From the NCBI GenBank assembly GCA_045533055.1, contig JAZSHD010000067.1, forward strand, positions 1 through 11,777: a stretch of DNA of 11,777 nucleotides. The letters are read 5' to 3'. Each line of letters opens with the position of its first letter. Positions within the stretch are counted from its first letter, which is position 1. The stretch comes from SIG78 sp045533055 (GTDB lineage: Bacteria; Verrucomicrobiota; Lentisphaeria; Victivallales; Victivallaceae). The position numbers were made by a program, and so were the translations under genes. Under the pieces are notes generated by a model. It was given only the letters and a program-made list of their open reading frames with translations. It searched no databases and was not told the DNA's origin. Below are positions 1 through 7,085 of this stretch, piece by piece.

Positions 1-824
1 ATAAAAACAACACATCCTTACGCCCGGCAGGGCGCACTTCACGCAGTTTTGACAGTTGTCAAAACTGCTCTTCACACCTTCACATCTTCACTCGATCAGC
101 GTTCACGCTGATCGAACTTCTGGTAGTTATCGCTATCATAGCCATCCTTGCGGCAATGCTTTTGCCCGCTCTTTCGGCAGCCCGGGGGCGTGCCAAAGCG
201 GCATTATGCACCAGCAACATGCGGCAAATCACTCAAGCAATGTTTGCCTATGCCGATGATAATAACAATCTGCTGCCCCAGAATAAAACCAACGGTAAAG
301 GTGTATTCAGCACTTCCAAGATTTATTGGACCGAAAAAATCTTTTCTTATACCGGAGTTGACCCTAAAGAATTGGCAAACACCGCCGAGGGGAGCAAAGG
401 CAACAACATTTTTTATTGCCCGGAGTGCGAGAAAAATACCGGCAGCAATGCCTACACCTCATTCGGTTATAACTCTTCATTTTGCGGCATGGCTGCTGAA
501 GGAACCAACACTGCAAGTTATTGCGGAAAAAATCTGACTGTGGTCAAAAATCCCACCAACACCTTTATTCTGGTGGAAAATGGCGATAAAAGCGGTTCGT
601 TCCCTGCCGAAGCATTGGCTGGCAGTTTGACCGCCTTCAACTGCGGTGCCCGGTTGACAGCAGGCAACAGTGTTGCAGCACTGGCTTATCCTCATAGCGT
701 AGGGTTGCATGTTTCCATGGCTGATGGTCATGTGGAATGGCGTCCCCAGCCGAAAAAAGATGAAGCTCTGGAGCTGGAAGGCGTGATCGCCGGCGACCAA
801 ACGACCCGGTGTCAAATGTATTGA
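1..824 (+). CDS. Prepilin-like protein with H-X9-DG domain, 5' end cut by window edge
   Basis: The frame is open from base 3, giving 273 residues, and has no in-frame ATG before base 156. That ATG lies inside the hydrophobic helix, so the true start must be upstream of the window. The N-terminus is a long polar leader (LRPAGRTSRSF, then a Cys/His/Ser-rich stretch) of at least 33 residues. It is followed at residue 34 by FTLIELLVVIAI, the type IV prepilin cleavage/methylation helix; the residue before the cut site is Ala rather than Gly. The C-terminal part carries HSVGLHVSMADG (from residue 231), which fits the H-X9-DG pattern of PVC-group prepilin-like proteins exactly. A Cys cluster (FYCPEC) lies mid-protein. 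In this family the helix is thought to be processed by a prepilin peptidase and to anchor the protein in a type II secretion or pilus-like system; the individual function is unknown. The stop overlaps a possible start of the next gene (TGATG), suggesting co-expression. Confidence 0.9.
   Translation, partial: KNNTSLRPAGRTSRSFDSCQNCSSHLHIFTRSAFTLIELLVVIAIIAILAAMLLPALSAARGRAKAALCTSNMRQITQAMFAYADDNNNLLPQNKTNGKGVFSTSKIYWTEKIFSYTGVDPKELANTAEGSKGNNIFYCPECEKNTGSNAYTSFGYNSSFCGMAAEGTNTASYCGKNLTVVKNPTNTFILVENGDKSGSFPAEALAGSLTAFNCGARLTAGNSVAALAYPHSVGLHVSMADGHVEWRPQPKKDEALELEGVIAGDQTTRCQMY
43..68. repeat. Perfect inverted repeat inside prepilin leader coding sequence
   Basis: GCAGTTTTGAC (43-53) and GTCAAAACTGC (58-68) are exact reverse complements around the 4-base loop AGTT. 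The 11-bp stem lies in the leader-coding part of the prepilin-like gene. No T-tract follows, so it is not a standard terminator. It could form an mRNA hairpin, be a protein-binding palindrome, or be part of a repeated cassette; the sequence alone does not decide. Confidence 0.8.
92..115. repeat. Second perfect inverted repeat just before the prepilin helix
   Basis: TCGATCAGCG (92-101) and CGCTGATCGA (106-115) are exact reverse complements around the loop TTCA. The 10-bp stem ends over the codons for FTLIE. It lies 23 bases after the first palindrome and has no T-tract. In mRNA the two hairpins would sit side by side immediately before the segment encoding the membrane helix. Confidence 0.8.
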
Positions 825-841
825 TGGAAAGAATCAAGATT

Positions 842-3800
842 ATGTCCAATAAAAAATTATTAACAGCAGTATCGCTGTTACTGGGTGCAGTAACAATGGC
901 CTCCGAACCGGTATTGCCGTTTTTGCCCCAAAAACCGGTCATCGACGGCAAAGTTGCTGATGATGAATGGCAAAGTGCTGAAAAAAAGCTGTTGATAAAA
1001 ACCGGCGATCGTTCTGCGGCAGATAAAACCATGGTTTATTTCGGCAGAGATGAACAGAATTTTTATGCTGCGTTTATCTGTTACGATAAAAATCCAGCCA
1101 AGATCAAGTGCCAATGGCGTACTCCGGAAGAACGGGACAATGCCGTTTGGAGCGATGACTGCGTAGAGCTGCGTTTTGATCCGTGGAACAGCCCGAAAGA
1201 AACTTTTATCCAGCGGCACATCATTGTCAACGCCAATGCAGTAGTTTACGATGCCATCGGCAGAAATCCTTTGCATGACTTCAATATAACTGCCAACGCC
1301 ATTATCGGCAAAGATTTCTGGAGTGTTGAGCTGGCAATTCCGCTGAACGATCTATTGAACTGCAAAAGCAACGGTGTTGAATTGTGGCGAATAAATTTGG
1401 CACGCACCAATCCCCGCCAAAAGGAAGTTTACAGTTTGACTGGTTCAAATGTTGCCAACCTTGCCCACGCCGAACACTTCCTTACTTACCGCAGCGGAAA
1501 AATCGATCAGGCAAAACCTTTTACTATTGTTGGCTTCCGGAACGGCGAACTGATCTGGCGAAGCGAAAAACCCGAAAAAACATTGACCGGTACTTTGGAA
1601 CAGTTATCGCAGGATCATCGCAGTTCCGGCAGTAAAGCTCTTTCGGTTCTGAATCAAAAAAAACCGCAAGGTACCATCAAACTCAAGCTCAACGCCCAAA
1701 GCCGCATATTGCGTTTCAACGCTCCCGGCAACTGCCTCCTGGAGTGGAATATCCCCCAAAAGCAAACCCGCACCGATCCGGTGAAATTCACCGAAAAACC
1801 GCTCTACAAAGAGTTGTGGAGCAATGAGCCGATTGGAAAAGCTAAAGATGGCTCGATGACCTGGCATCATGGTTTCAATCCCGTTTTTCTCCCCATAGCT
1901 TTTGAATTCGGCATACCATGGGAAGAAACCGAAGCATTACAGACTGCTGTCCGCTATCGGCTGCTGCTCCACGGCATTGCAGACTCAATGTTTAAAAGCA
2001 CCAGTTACAACTGGCAGAACAAAACTCCTGCGGGTACAAAATTTATTGCTGATGGTCAGCGTTTTACATCCCCCAAGCGTATTCCCAAGGCAGCGAAAGA
2101 CGGTAAGCCGCTGCTTATGGATCCAGAGGTGAAGAAAAGTTTTCTTGCTTACGCAGCAAAACTCAAGCAGTATAAAAAACAGTTGTACGCCATAACATTT
2201 GGTGATGAAGTCATCGACCACCAGCTGTGGAGATTTTTTGATCTGCAAGCTGAACACAAAGGCAAAAACACCTATCCGGAGCTGGATAAAATCTGTCAGG
2301 TGATCCGGAATAAATATGGTTACGGTAAATTCGGTGCCCCGGAATCCCCCGCCGATACCAATGTTTTCCGCTGGATAGCTTTGCGAAGTTACCTTGCCGA
2401 TCAATGTATACAGCTGCACAAAGATTTCAAAAAAATTATCAATAAAGAACTGCCGGGAGTTTACATTATCAGCGATGATACGCAAGCCAGCCCCGGGGTA
2501 TTTTATGACTATACATTGCTGGATGAAAGCTGTTGCGATATACTCAATGCCCAGCTTTATCCGGATTCATCCGCAGCGGTGGCAGATTTCAGTTTTACCA
2601 GCAAATATATCAGAGATCTCTCGCCGGTCAAACGGCTGCAGCCATGTTTTCATATCGAAAATTACGGGGCAACGCTTACTCCGCTTGAAATGCTGGAAAA
2701 GGTTTCGCAGGGCTTTCGCGGTGGTGCCAACGGGTTCCACTGGTATCTGGCTGACACCCGGGGCGGACGCAGCCGCCGCAGTTTGTGCATGGATCGCTAC
2801 GGAGCCCCGGAACGCTGGCAGCTTTTGACCGCTTTGCAGGACGAAATAACCAAGCTGCCGCCCTTAAAATATCCGGAAGCTGATTGCGGATTTTTTGTAC
2901 CGGTAACTACTTTGCGAGCGTACCCTGTCATGCGGATCAAACCCCGCAAAAATCAGATGCTCCACTCGCTGTTGGAGCTGCAAGCAGGGGCGTGGTTCAG
3001 CTATTTCAACGAACGGAGTTTGTCCGAAAAACTGGTGGATATAAACAAGTACAAAACTGTTTTTGTTGCCGATGCAAAATATTGTTCCCCTGACGCCTTG
3101 CAAACTTTGGTTGATTATGTAAAAAATGGCGGTACGCTGGTGATCGCCGATCCGGAAGCATTCAGTTTTGATGCTGCGGGCAATGCTTTGAACCGTCATC
3201 AGCTGCCGGGGTTATCGGGCAGCAAACGCAAACAGCAGGATAAAGCACTCTATGGCAAAAGCAAAACTCTGCCCTTGTTCCGGACGCCATGTTTTGAGCT
3301 GCCGCAAACGGCCGGTGCTGAAGTTTTGCTCAAATACAAAGATGGCAGGATCGCAGCACAAAAAGCTCCCTTGGGCAAAGGCAGCGTTATCGTTTTCGGA
3401 GCAGCTTTTCCGGAACGGACTTTGATAAGTCTGCCGGAATGGCAAAAATACTTCCGCGATCTGGTTGCCGATTTGGGCATAAAACTTGATCAGGATATTT
3501 GGCGTTTCCGCTTCCCTGATACGCTGATAAAAGAGCTGCCAAAAGTCAGCGGCAAATGTATAAGCGGTAATCATTTATCTTTCCGCAACTTCCGGGCGGA
3601 TCACTCAGCTAATGAAAGAGTTTCCAAGCAGGCAGTATACCGCTGCACACCCGCCGCCGATGCTCCTGCCGAAATAAGCCCAGTACAGTTAAGACGCGGC
3701 AAACTCTTTGACCGCCGCCGTGCCTTTGCTCAAGGCAATGCAGACAACCGGAAAGCCACCTTATGCGACCGGGTGGCAGGCTGGTCAACTTCCGGCAAAA

Positions 3801-4162
3801 TAAGTATAGAAATCGACCTAAAAAAGCCGGCAATTCTGAACCGGGTGGAACTCTTTTACACCGGCAGTTTGCGTGATGTTACAGTATCAGTAAGCAGCAA
3901 TGGCAAACAATATACCCAAGTGGGATTTTTCCCAGCCGGGAAAGCGGATTTTATAAAATACGGTCTGCGGCAAAAAACCTTGCAGTTGACAGAAAATGCC
4001 CCCCAAGCGTCGTTTATCAAGCTGGAATTTGCCGCTTCGTCCATTCCTGGGGCCATAGAAAAGGGCGAACTATCCAAGTTTTACTGCAAAGCACTCTTAC
4101 AGAAACTGCCGTGGCAAAAAGCCAATTTTATGCTGTCGGAAGTGGAGTTATTCAGTAAATAA
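842..4162 (+). CDS. Secreted multidomain glycosidase-like protein (CBM9-like, TIM-barrel, GATase-like, F5/8-like)
   Basis: The product has 1106 residues. The ATG at 842 gives a clear signal peptide (MSNKKLLTAVSLLLGAVTMA), with GGAAAG about 10 bases upstream. An ATG at 824 overlapping the previous stop and a GTG at 809 are in-frame alternatives. Residues about 30-220 look like a CBM9/DOMON-type carbohydrate-binding domain (start VIDGKVADDEW; later SDDCVELRFDP). Residues about 300-680 resemble a glycoside hydrolase TIM barrel. Glu456 in TFGDEVID and Glu606 in CFHIENYG are candidates for the catalytic pair, by analogy with clan GH-A; this is inference. Residues about 680-850 resemble the flavodoxin/GATase-like domain that follows the barrel in GH42-type enzymes (VDYVKNGGTLVIADPEAF). 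Residues about 955-1106 resemble a discoidin/F5-8 domain. The likely role is binding and cleaving an extracellular or periplasmic glycan. The substrate cannot be read from the sequence. No frameshift is apparent. Confidence 0.8.
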   Translation: MSNKKLLTAVSLLLGAVTMASEPVLPFLPQKPVIDGKVADDEWQSAEKKLLIKTGDRSAADKTMVYFGRDEQNFYAAFICYDKNPAKIKCQWRTPEERDNAVWSDDCVELRFDPWNSPKETFIQRHIIVNANAVVYDAIGRNPLHDFNITANAIIGKDFWSVELAIPLNDLLNCKSNGVELWRINLARTNPRQKEVYSLTGSNVANLAHAEHFLTYRSGKIDQAKPFTIVGFRNGELIWRSEKPEKTLTGTLEQLSQDHRSSGSKALSVLNQKKPQGTIKLKLNAQSRILRFNAPGNCLLEWNIPQKQTRTDPVKFTEKPLYKELWSNEPIGKAKDGSMTWHHGFNPVFLPIAFEFGIPWEETEALQTAVRYRLLLHGIADSMFKSTSYNWQNKTPAGTKFIADGQRFTSPKRIPKAAKDGKPLLMDPEVKKSFLAYAAKLKQYKKQLYAITFGDEVIDHQLWRFFDLQAEHKGKNTYPELDKICQVIRNKYGYGKFGAPESPADTNVFRWIALRSYLADQCIQLHKDFKKIINKELPGVYIISDDTQASPGVFYDYTLLDESCCDILNAQLYPDSSAAVADFSFTSKYIRDLSPVKRLQPCFHIENYGATLTPLEMLEKVSQGFRGGANGFHWYLADTRGGRSRRSLCMDRYGAPERWQLLTALQDEITKLPPLKYPEADCGFFVPVTTLRAYPVMRIKPRKNQMLHSLLELQAGAWFSYFNERSLSEKLVDINKYKTVFVADAKYCSPDALQTLVDYVKNGGTLVIADPEAFSFDAAGNALNRHQLPGLSGSKRKQQDKALYGKSKTLPLFRTPCFELPQTAGAEVLLKYKDGRIAAQKAPLGKGSVIVFGAAFPERTLISLPEWQKYFRDLVADLGIKLDQDIWRFRFPDTLIKELPKVSGKCISGNHLSFRNFRADHSANERVSKQAVYRCTPAADAPAEISPVQLRRGKLFDRRRAFAQGNADNRKATLCDRVAGWSTSGKISIEIDLKKPAILNRVELFYTGSLRDVTVSVSSNGKQYTQVGFFPAGKADFIKYGLRQKTLQLTENAPQASFIKLEFAASSIPGAIEKGELSKFYCKALLQKLPWQKANFMLSEVELFSK

Positions 4163-4262
4163 AGCTAATTTCAAAAGCCTTTCAAAACAAATCAATGAGC
4201 AGAGCTTTCGCCATAATGACTTTTGAGGAGCTTTGCAATCAACTTTTCAACCAATTTAATAT

Positions 4263-4268
4263 AAAGGA
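4263..4268 (+). promoter_or_regulatory. Ribosome binding site that sets the amidohydrolase start
   Basis: AAAGGA lies 10 bases before the ATG at 4279. The upstream in-frame ATG at 4195 has no comparable site, and the 28 residues it would add precede the conserved start of the family. The ATG at 4279 is therefore preferred. Confidence 0.6.
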
Positions 4269-4278
4269 AAAATTAAAA

Positions 4279-5106
4279 ATGGCTGTACCTTTTGAGTGGA
4301 TCGACACTCATACTCATTTAGCCCGGAATTACTCCCGTGCGGAACTGGAAAAATTCTTTGAAGGCGGTCACTGCAAAGGCATTTGGCTGCACAGTATCGA
4401 GTGCTTCAAAAATTCGCCCCGCCATTGCGGCAATGACGAAGTATTAAAAATCGCCAAACTCTATCCGGAGTTTGTCCACCCCTTTGCTTATTGCCGTGCC
4501 GAACAGAACCCCGATCAAATCAGGATGTTGAAAGACTCCGGATTTACCGGGCTTAAGTTCATCGACCCGTTGTACAATTACGATGATCCCCGTTTTTTCC
4601 CATTTTATGCAGAAGCCGAAAAACTCAACATGCCCTGTTATTTCCATGTAGGGTGCATTGCCAAAAAGCCTTCGTCGGAACTGGCATTTCCCGGCTTATA
4701 CTCTTCGCCGGGCCGAATGAAGCCCTCTATGCTTTGCACCATTGCTGCTGAATTCCCCAAATTAAGCATAATTGCGGGGCACCCGGGAGTGCCGTGGTCG
4801 GAAGAGATGACCACCGCCCTCTGGTATTACCCCAATATCCGCTGCACCATCAGTGCTTTGACCGACTACAAATGGTTTATCGACACCCTTGCGTGCGGTG
4901 CGTGGGATGGTGTGCCATTCTACGAAAAATTCATGTTCGGAACTGACTTTGCCTACGGTATACCCATAACCTTTGATATGGCAAATGAGTTTGCCATCTT
5001 TTACAAGATCTTTTTCCGCGAAGCCGGCAAAACCATGAGCTGGGGCCGCCACAATCAGGATTTTATGATCAACAATGCCAGAAAATTGCTGGAAAACTTA
5101 TCCTGA
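4279..5106 (+). CDS. Metal-dependent amidohydrolase (amidohydrolase-2 type TIM barrel)
   Basis: The product has 275 residues, close to the usual 270-300 for compact amidohydrolase-2 (PF04909-type) proteins. Expected metal and active-site signatures appear in order: DTHTH (His11, His13) at the end of strand 1, FTGLKF with Lys93, YFHVG with His123, AGHPGVPW with His168, and FGTDFAYG with Asp223. There is no signal peptide, so it is probably cytoplasmic. Members of this family hydrolyse or decarboxylate small cyclic or aromatic carboxylates and lactones, but the substrate is not predictable here. It lies 116 bases after the glycosidase-like gene on the same strand and just before a strong terminator, so it may process a product of the same catabolic pathway. 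That link is inference from position only. Confidence 0.85.
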   Translation: MAVPFEWIDTHTHLARNYSRAELEKFFEGGHCKGIWLHSIECFKNSPRHCGNDEVLKIAKLYPEFVHPFAYCRAEQNPDQIRMLKDSGFTGLKFIDPLYNYDDPRFFPFYAEAEKLNMPCYFHVGCIAKKPSSELAFPGLYSSPGRMKPSMLCTIAAEFPKLSIIAGHPGVPWSEEMTTALWYYPNIRCTISALTDYKWFIDTLACGAWDGVPFYEKFMFGTDFAYGIPITFDMANEFAIFYKIFFREAGKTMSWGRHNQDFMINNARKLLENLS

Positions 5107-5185
5107 TCGTTCAACAAAGAAGTCAACTACAAATCAACATGGCAAAGGCTATGCTGATCAAATCTCTTCCGGCTAAAAATAACAC

Positions 5186-5237
5186 CGGGGCTGTCAGCAA
5201 ACTACATCAACAGTTTTGCAACAGCCCCGATTTTTTT
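5186..5237. terminator. Intrinsic terminator between convergent operons, probably bidirectional
   Basis: CGGGGCTGT (5186-5194) pairs perfectly with ACAGCCCCG (5221-5229). An inner imperfect stem (GCAAAC with GTTTTGC) shortens the loop. A run of seven T follows on the + strand after one A (5231-5237), as expected for a rho-independent terminator of the rightward genes. Read on the - strand, the same stem is followed by GTGTTATTTTT, a weaker U-rich tail, so it may also stop the leftward operon that ends at 5258. Confidence 0.8.
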
Positions 5238-5257
5238 CACAGCACCGCCCGGCTGTC

Positions 5258-5893
5258 TTAAATACCGTATAAGAGTTTCCGGTATTTAAGCATTGAATTT
5301 ATGTTTTTTGTATCATTCAAATCTATTTCCACGCCCACAGGGTCACTGGTCAGATAAAAGACTGCCGCTGACTCTTTTTCCAAATCGTCGTACACTTTCC
5401 GCACTGCTTCGCCGATAATGGTCTGTTCTTCCCCTGCCACGAGTAAAAGCTCTTTTGCCGCTTGAGTTGCCAGATTCAGTTCGGCAAGCTCAAACGCCCG
5501 GGGCAGCATATCTTCAAACCCCATTACGCTGAATGCCGGTCCCCGGATATCCAGCATAACGGTCAACGCTCCGGCTGGAGCATTATGCACCGAGTTGGCA
5601 AAGTTGCCCGCCATGACCTGATCTTCCGGGAATTCCAGAATTTCGTCCTGAAACTTCGACACCATCGCCACCGGCCCCAGACGGCTGGCAACGATCAAAC
5701 CGCAATCACGATCAAGAGCTTCGCTGTTGAATTCACCGTTTTTAAACATATCCCAAACCGCCCCGGCACAGATTTGATTGAAGCGGGGAGTCCGGGCACC
5801 AAGTGCAAAGTTCTGCCGGATAACTTTGAGTTCACCCAAGGGGATCTTACCCTCTTCATTGGCAAATATAAAACCGCAACCTTTCAAATACAT
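5258..5893 (-). CDS. Stand-alone ketosynthase-like half protein (chain-length-factor-like)
   Basis: The product has 211 residues and is the last gene of the leftward operon. AAGGAG (5902-5907) lies 8 bases before its ATG, and one base separates it from the ketosynthase gene upstream. Residues about 60-155 resemble the N-terminal half of a ketosynthase: LIVASRLGP, then NFANSVHNAPAGAL, then IRGPAFSVMG. Ungapped alignment on the GPA motif with the neighbouring ketosynthase puts Glu127 where the nucleophilic Cys should be. The C-terminal half, with the two catalytic His, is absent. This fits the PF13723-type family often called chain length factor, as in the aryl-polyene protein ApeC. It is probably non-catalytic as a ketosynthase and may form a heterodimer with the adjacent ketosynthase (5895-7085), shaping its pocket and chain length; that pairing is inferred from gene order. 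Confidence 0.8.
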   Translation of the reverse strand: MYLKGCGFIFANEEGKIPLGELKVIRQNFALGARTPRFNQICAGAVWDMFKNGEFNSEALDRDCGLIVASRLGPVAMVSKFQDEILEFPEDQVMAGNFANSVHNAPAGALTVMLDIRGPAFSVMGFEDMLPRAFELAELNLATQAAKELLLVAGEEQTIIGEAVRKVYDDLEKESAAVFYLTSDPVGVEIDLNDTKNINSMLKYRKLLYGI

Positions 5894-5894
5894 T

Positions 5895-7085
5895 TTATGC
5901 TCTCCTTCTGATTACCGCCGCTGCATTGCTGCCGCCGAATGCCAGCGAATCGGACAGGGCGTATTCCGGATTTTTCAGCTCCATCGTGCAGCTGGAAGGC
6001 GTGCCGGGTATCTCCGGATCGGCTTCACAAAAACCGCAGCTTGCCGGAATTTTCCCGGCTTGCAGCATCAAAACCGAAAATGCCATTTCCAATGTTCCTG
6101 CCGCCCCCAAAGTATGACCTGTCCAGCCTTTGGTGGATAAGTACGGCACATCCTTGCCGAAAATCCGGTCGAAAACTCTGCCCTCGCACAAATCGTTGGC
6201 GTGAGTGGAGGTGCCGTGAGCATTGATAAAAGCTATATCTTCAGCACGGAGGTTGGCTTGTTCAAGTGCCGAGCGTATGGCAGTTTCCAACCCTCTCCCC
6301 TCCGGGTGGGGGCTGGTGGCATGGAAAGCGTCGCAGGCATTGCCGTAAGCTAAAAACTCAAACGCCGCTGCAAAATTACGCTTGCGGGCGTGTTCGGGGT
6401 GTTCAAAAATACAGCACCCGGCACCTTCGCCCAAATTCAAACCGGAGCGGTTCCGGTCAAAGGGCATACAAGGTTTATCCGAAGCAACCCCCAAAGCGTG
6501 GAATCCAGCTACGGGGATTATGTTCAACTCATCAACGCCCACCACCAGCACCAGATCGCACTTGCCTGCCGAAAGCCAATACTGGGCGATCCCGGCGGCA
6601 TCGGTTCCGGAAGCACAGGCGTTGGAAACGGTCAATGCCGGGCCATCAAGCTCGTACTGATGCCGCAGCAATTCTGCGGGGCTGGAATTTACATAGTCTT
6701 CTACTTCGCTTATTCTGCTGAAATTTCCTTCCCGCAGCTGGGCGTATAAAGGTATATTGTTGAGCTGTCCGGCAGTGGTTGTGCCTACGCATACCCCGAC
6801 TTTCATAGTTTTAAGCATTTTGCAGGTAAGCCTGGCGTTGGTCAATGCTTCATCCACCGCCAGCCTTGCAAGCATATTGTTCCGGTTGGCTCCACAGGTG
6901 GGCAATTCCACCAATTCAAAGACCGGGTCGCTTAAAGTCGTACCGCAGCGGTCGGAAGGTTTGACCGGCAGCCGCCGCTTGGCAGGGTCGTAAAAACGCT
7001 CCAGACTCTCCTGACAATTCAATCCGGCACCGGAAACCGTACCCACTCCGGAAATCAATGGGGTGATAAGTTCAATTTTTTTCAT
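5895..7085 (-). CDS. Beta-ketoacyl-ACP synthase (FabF-like), complete catalytic triad
   Basis: The product has 396 residues, typical for a KAS I/II-type ketosynthase. It should catalyse decarboxylative condensation of malonyl-ACP with an acyl-ACP in the cytoplasm. The nucleophile is Cys157 in SNACASG, and the two catalytic His are His290 in NAHGTST and His324 in STKGWTGHTLGAAG, with Lys319 conserved. The C-terminal SLAFGGSNAA glycine loop is also present. The ATG at 7085 overlaps the end of the acyltransferase gene by 14 bases and has GGAG (7091-7094) 5 bases upstream, indicating translational coupling. Because it sits in a dedicated operon with a half-ketosynthase directly downstream, it is more likely a specialised lipid or polyene synthase (compare ApeO/ApeR) than the housekeeping FabF. 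Substrate and product are not determinable here. Confidence 0.92.
   Translation of the reverse strand: MKKIELITPLISGVGTVSGAGLNCQESLERFYDPAKRRLPVKPSDRCGTTLSDPVFELVELPTCGANRNNMLARLAVDEALTNARLTCKMLKTMKVGVCVGTTTAGQLNNIPLYAQLREGNFSRISEVEDYVNSSPAELLRHQYELDGPALTVSNACASGTDAAGIAQYWLSAGKCDLVLVVGVDELNIIPVAGFHALGVASDKPCMPFDRNRSGLNLGEGAGCCIFEHPEHARKRNFAAAFEFLAYGNACDAFHATSPHPEGRGLETAIRSALEQANLRAEDIAFINAHGTSTHANDLCEGRVFDRIFGKDVPYLSTKGWTGHTLGAAGTLEMAFSVLMLQAGKIPASCGFCEADPEIPGTPSSCTMELKNPEYALSDSLAFGGSNAAAVIRRRA

Noticed and set aside
809..841. GTG (809) or ATG (824) as start of the glycosidase-like gene
   Set aside because: Both add residues before a typical signal peptide. ATG 842 has a purine-rich site at a suitable distance. 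The 824 start, overlapping the previous stop, remains possible.
4233..4262. Possible promoter TTGCAA - 18 bp - TAATAT before the amidohydrolase gene
   Set aside because: The match is weak, AT-rich sequence gives such hits easily, and the -10 box would abut the ribosome binding site, leaving almost no leader.
5139..5261. 40-codon + strand frame (starts MAKAMLIKSLP) in the intergenic gap
   Set aside because: It runs straight through the terminator stem and T-tract, has no ribosome binding site and no recognisable features.
6266..6749. Open frames of 92-151 codons on the + strand opposite the 396-residue ketosynthase
   Set aside because: They lie antisense to a gene with complete catalytic motifs, have low-complexity basic or Ser/Pro-rich composition, and match nothing I recognise.
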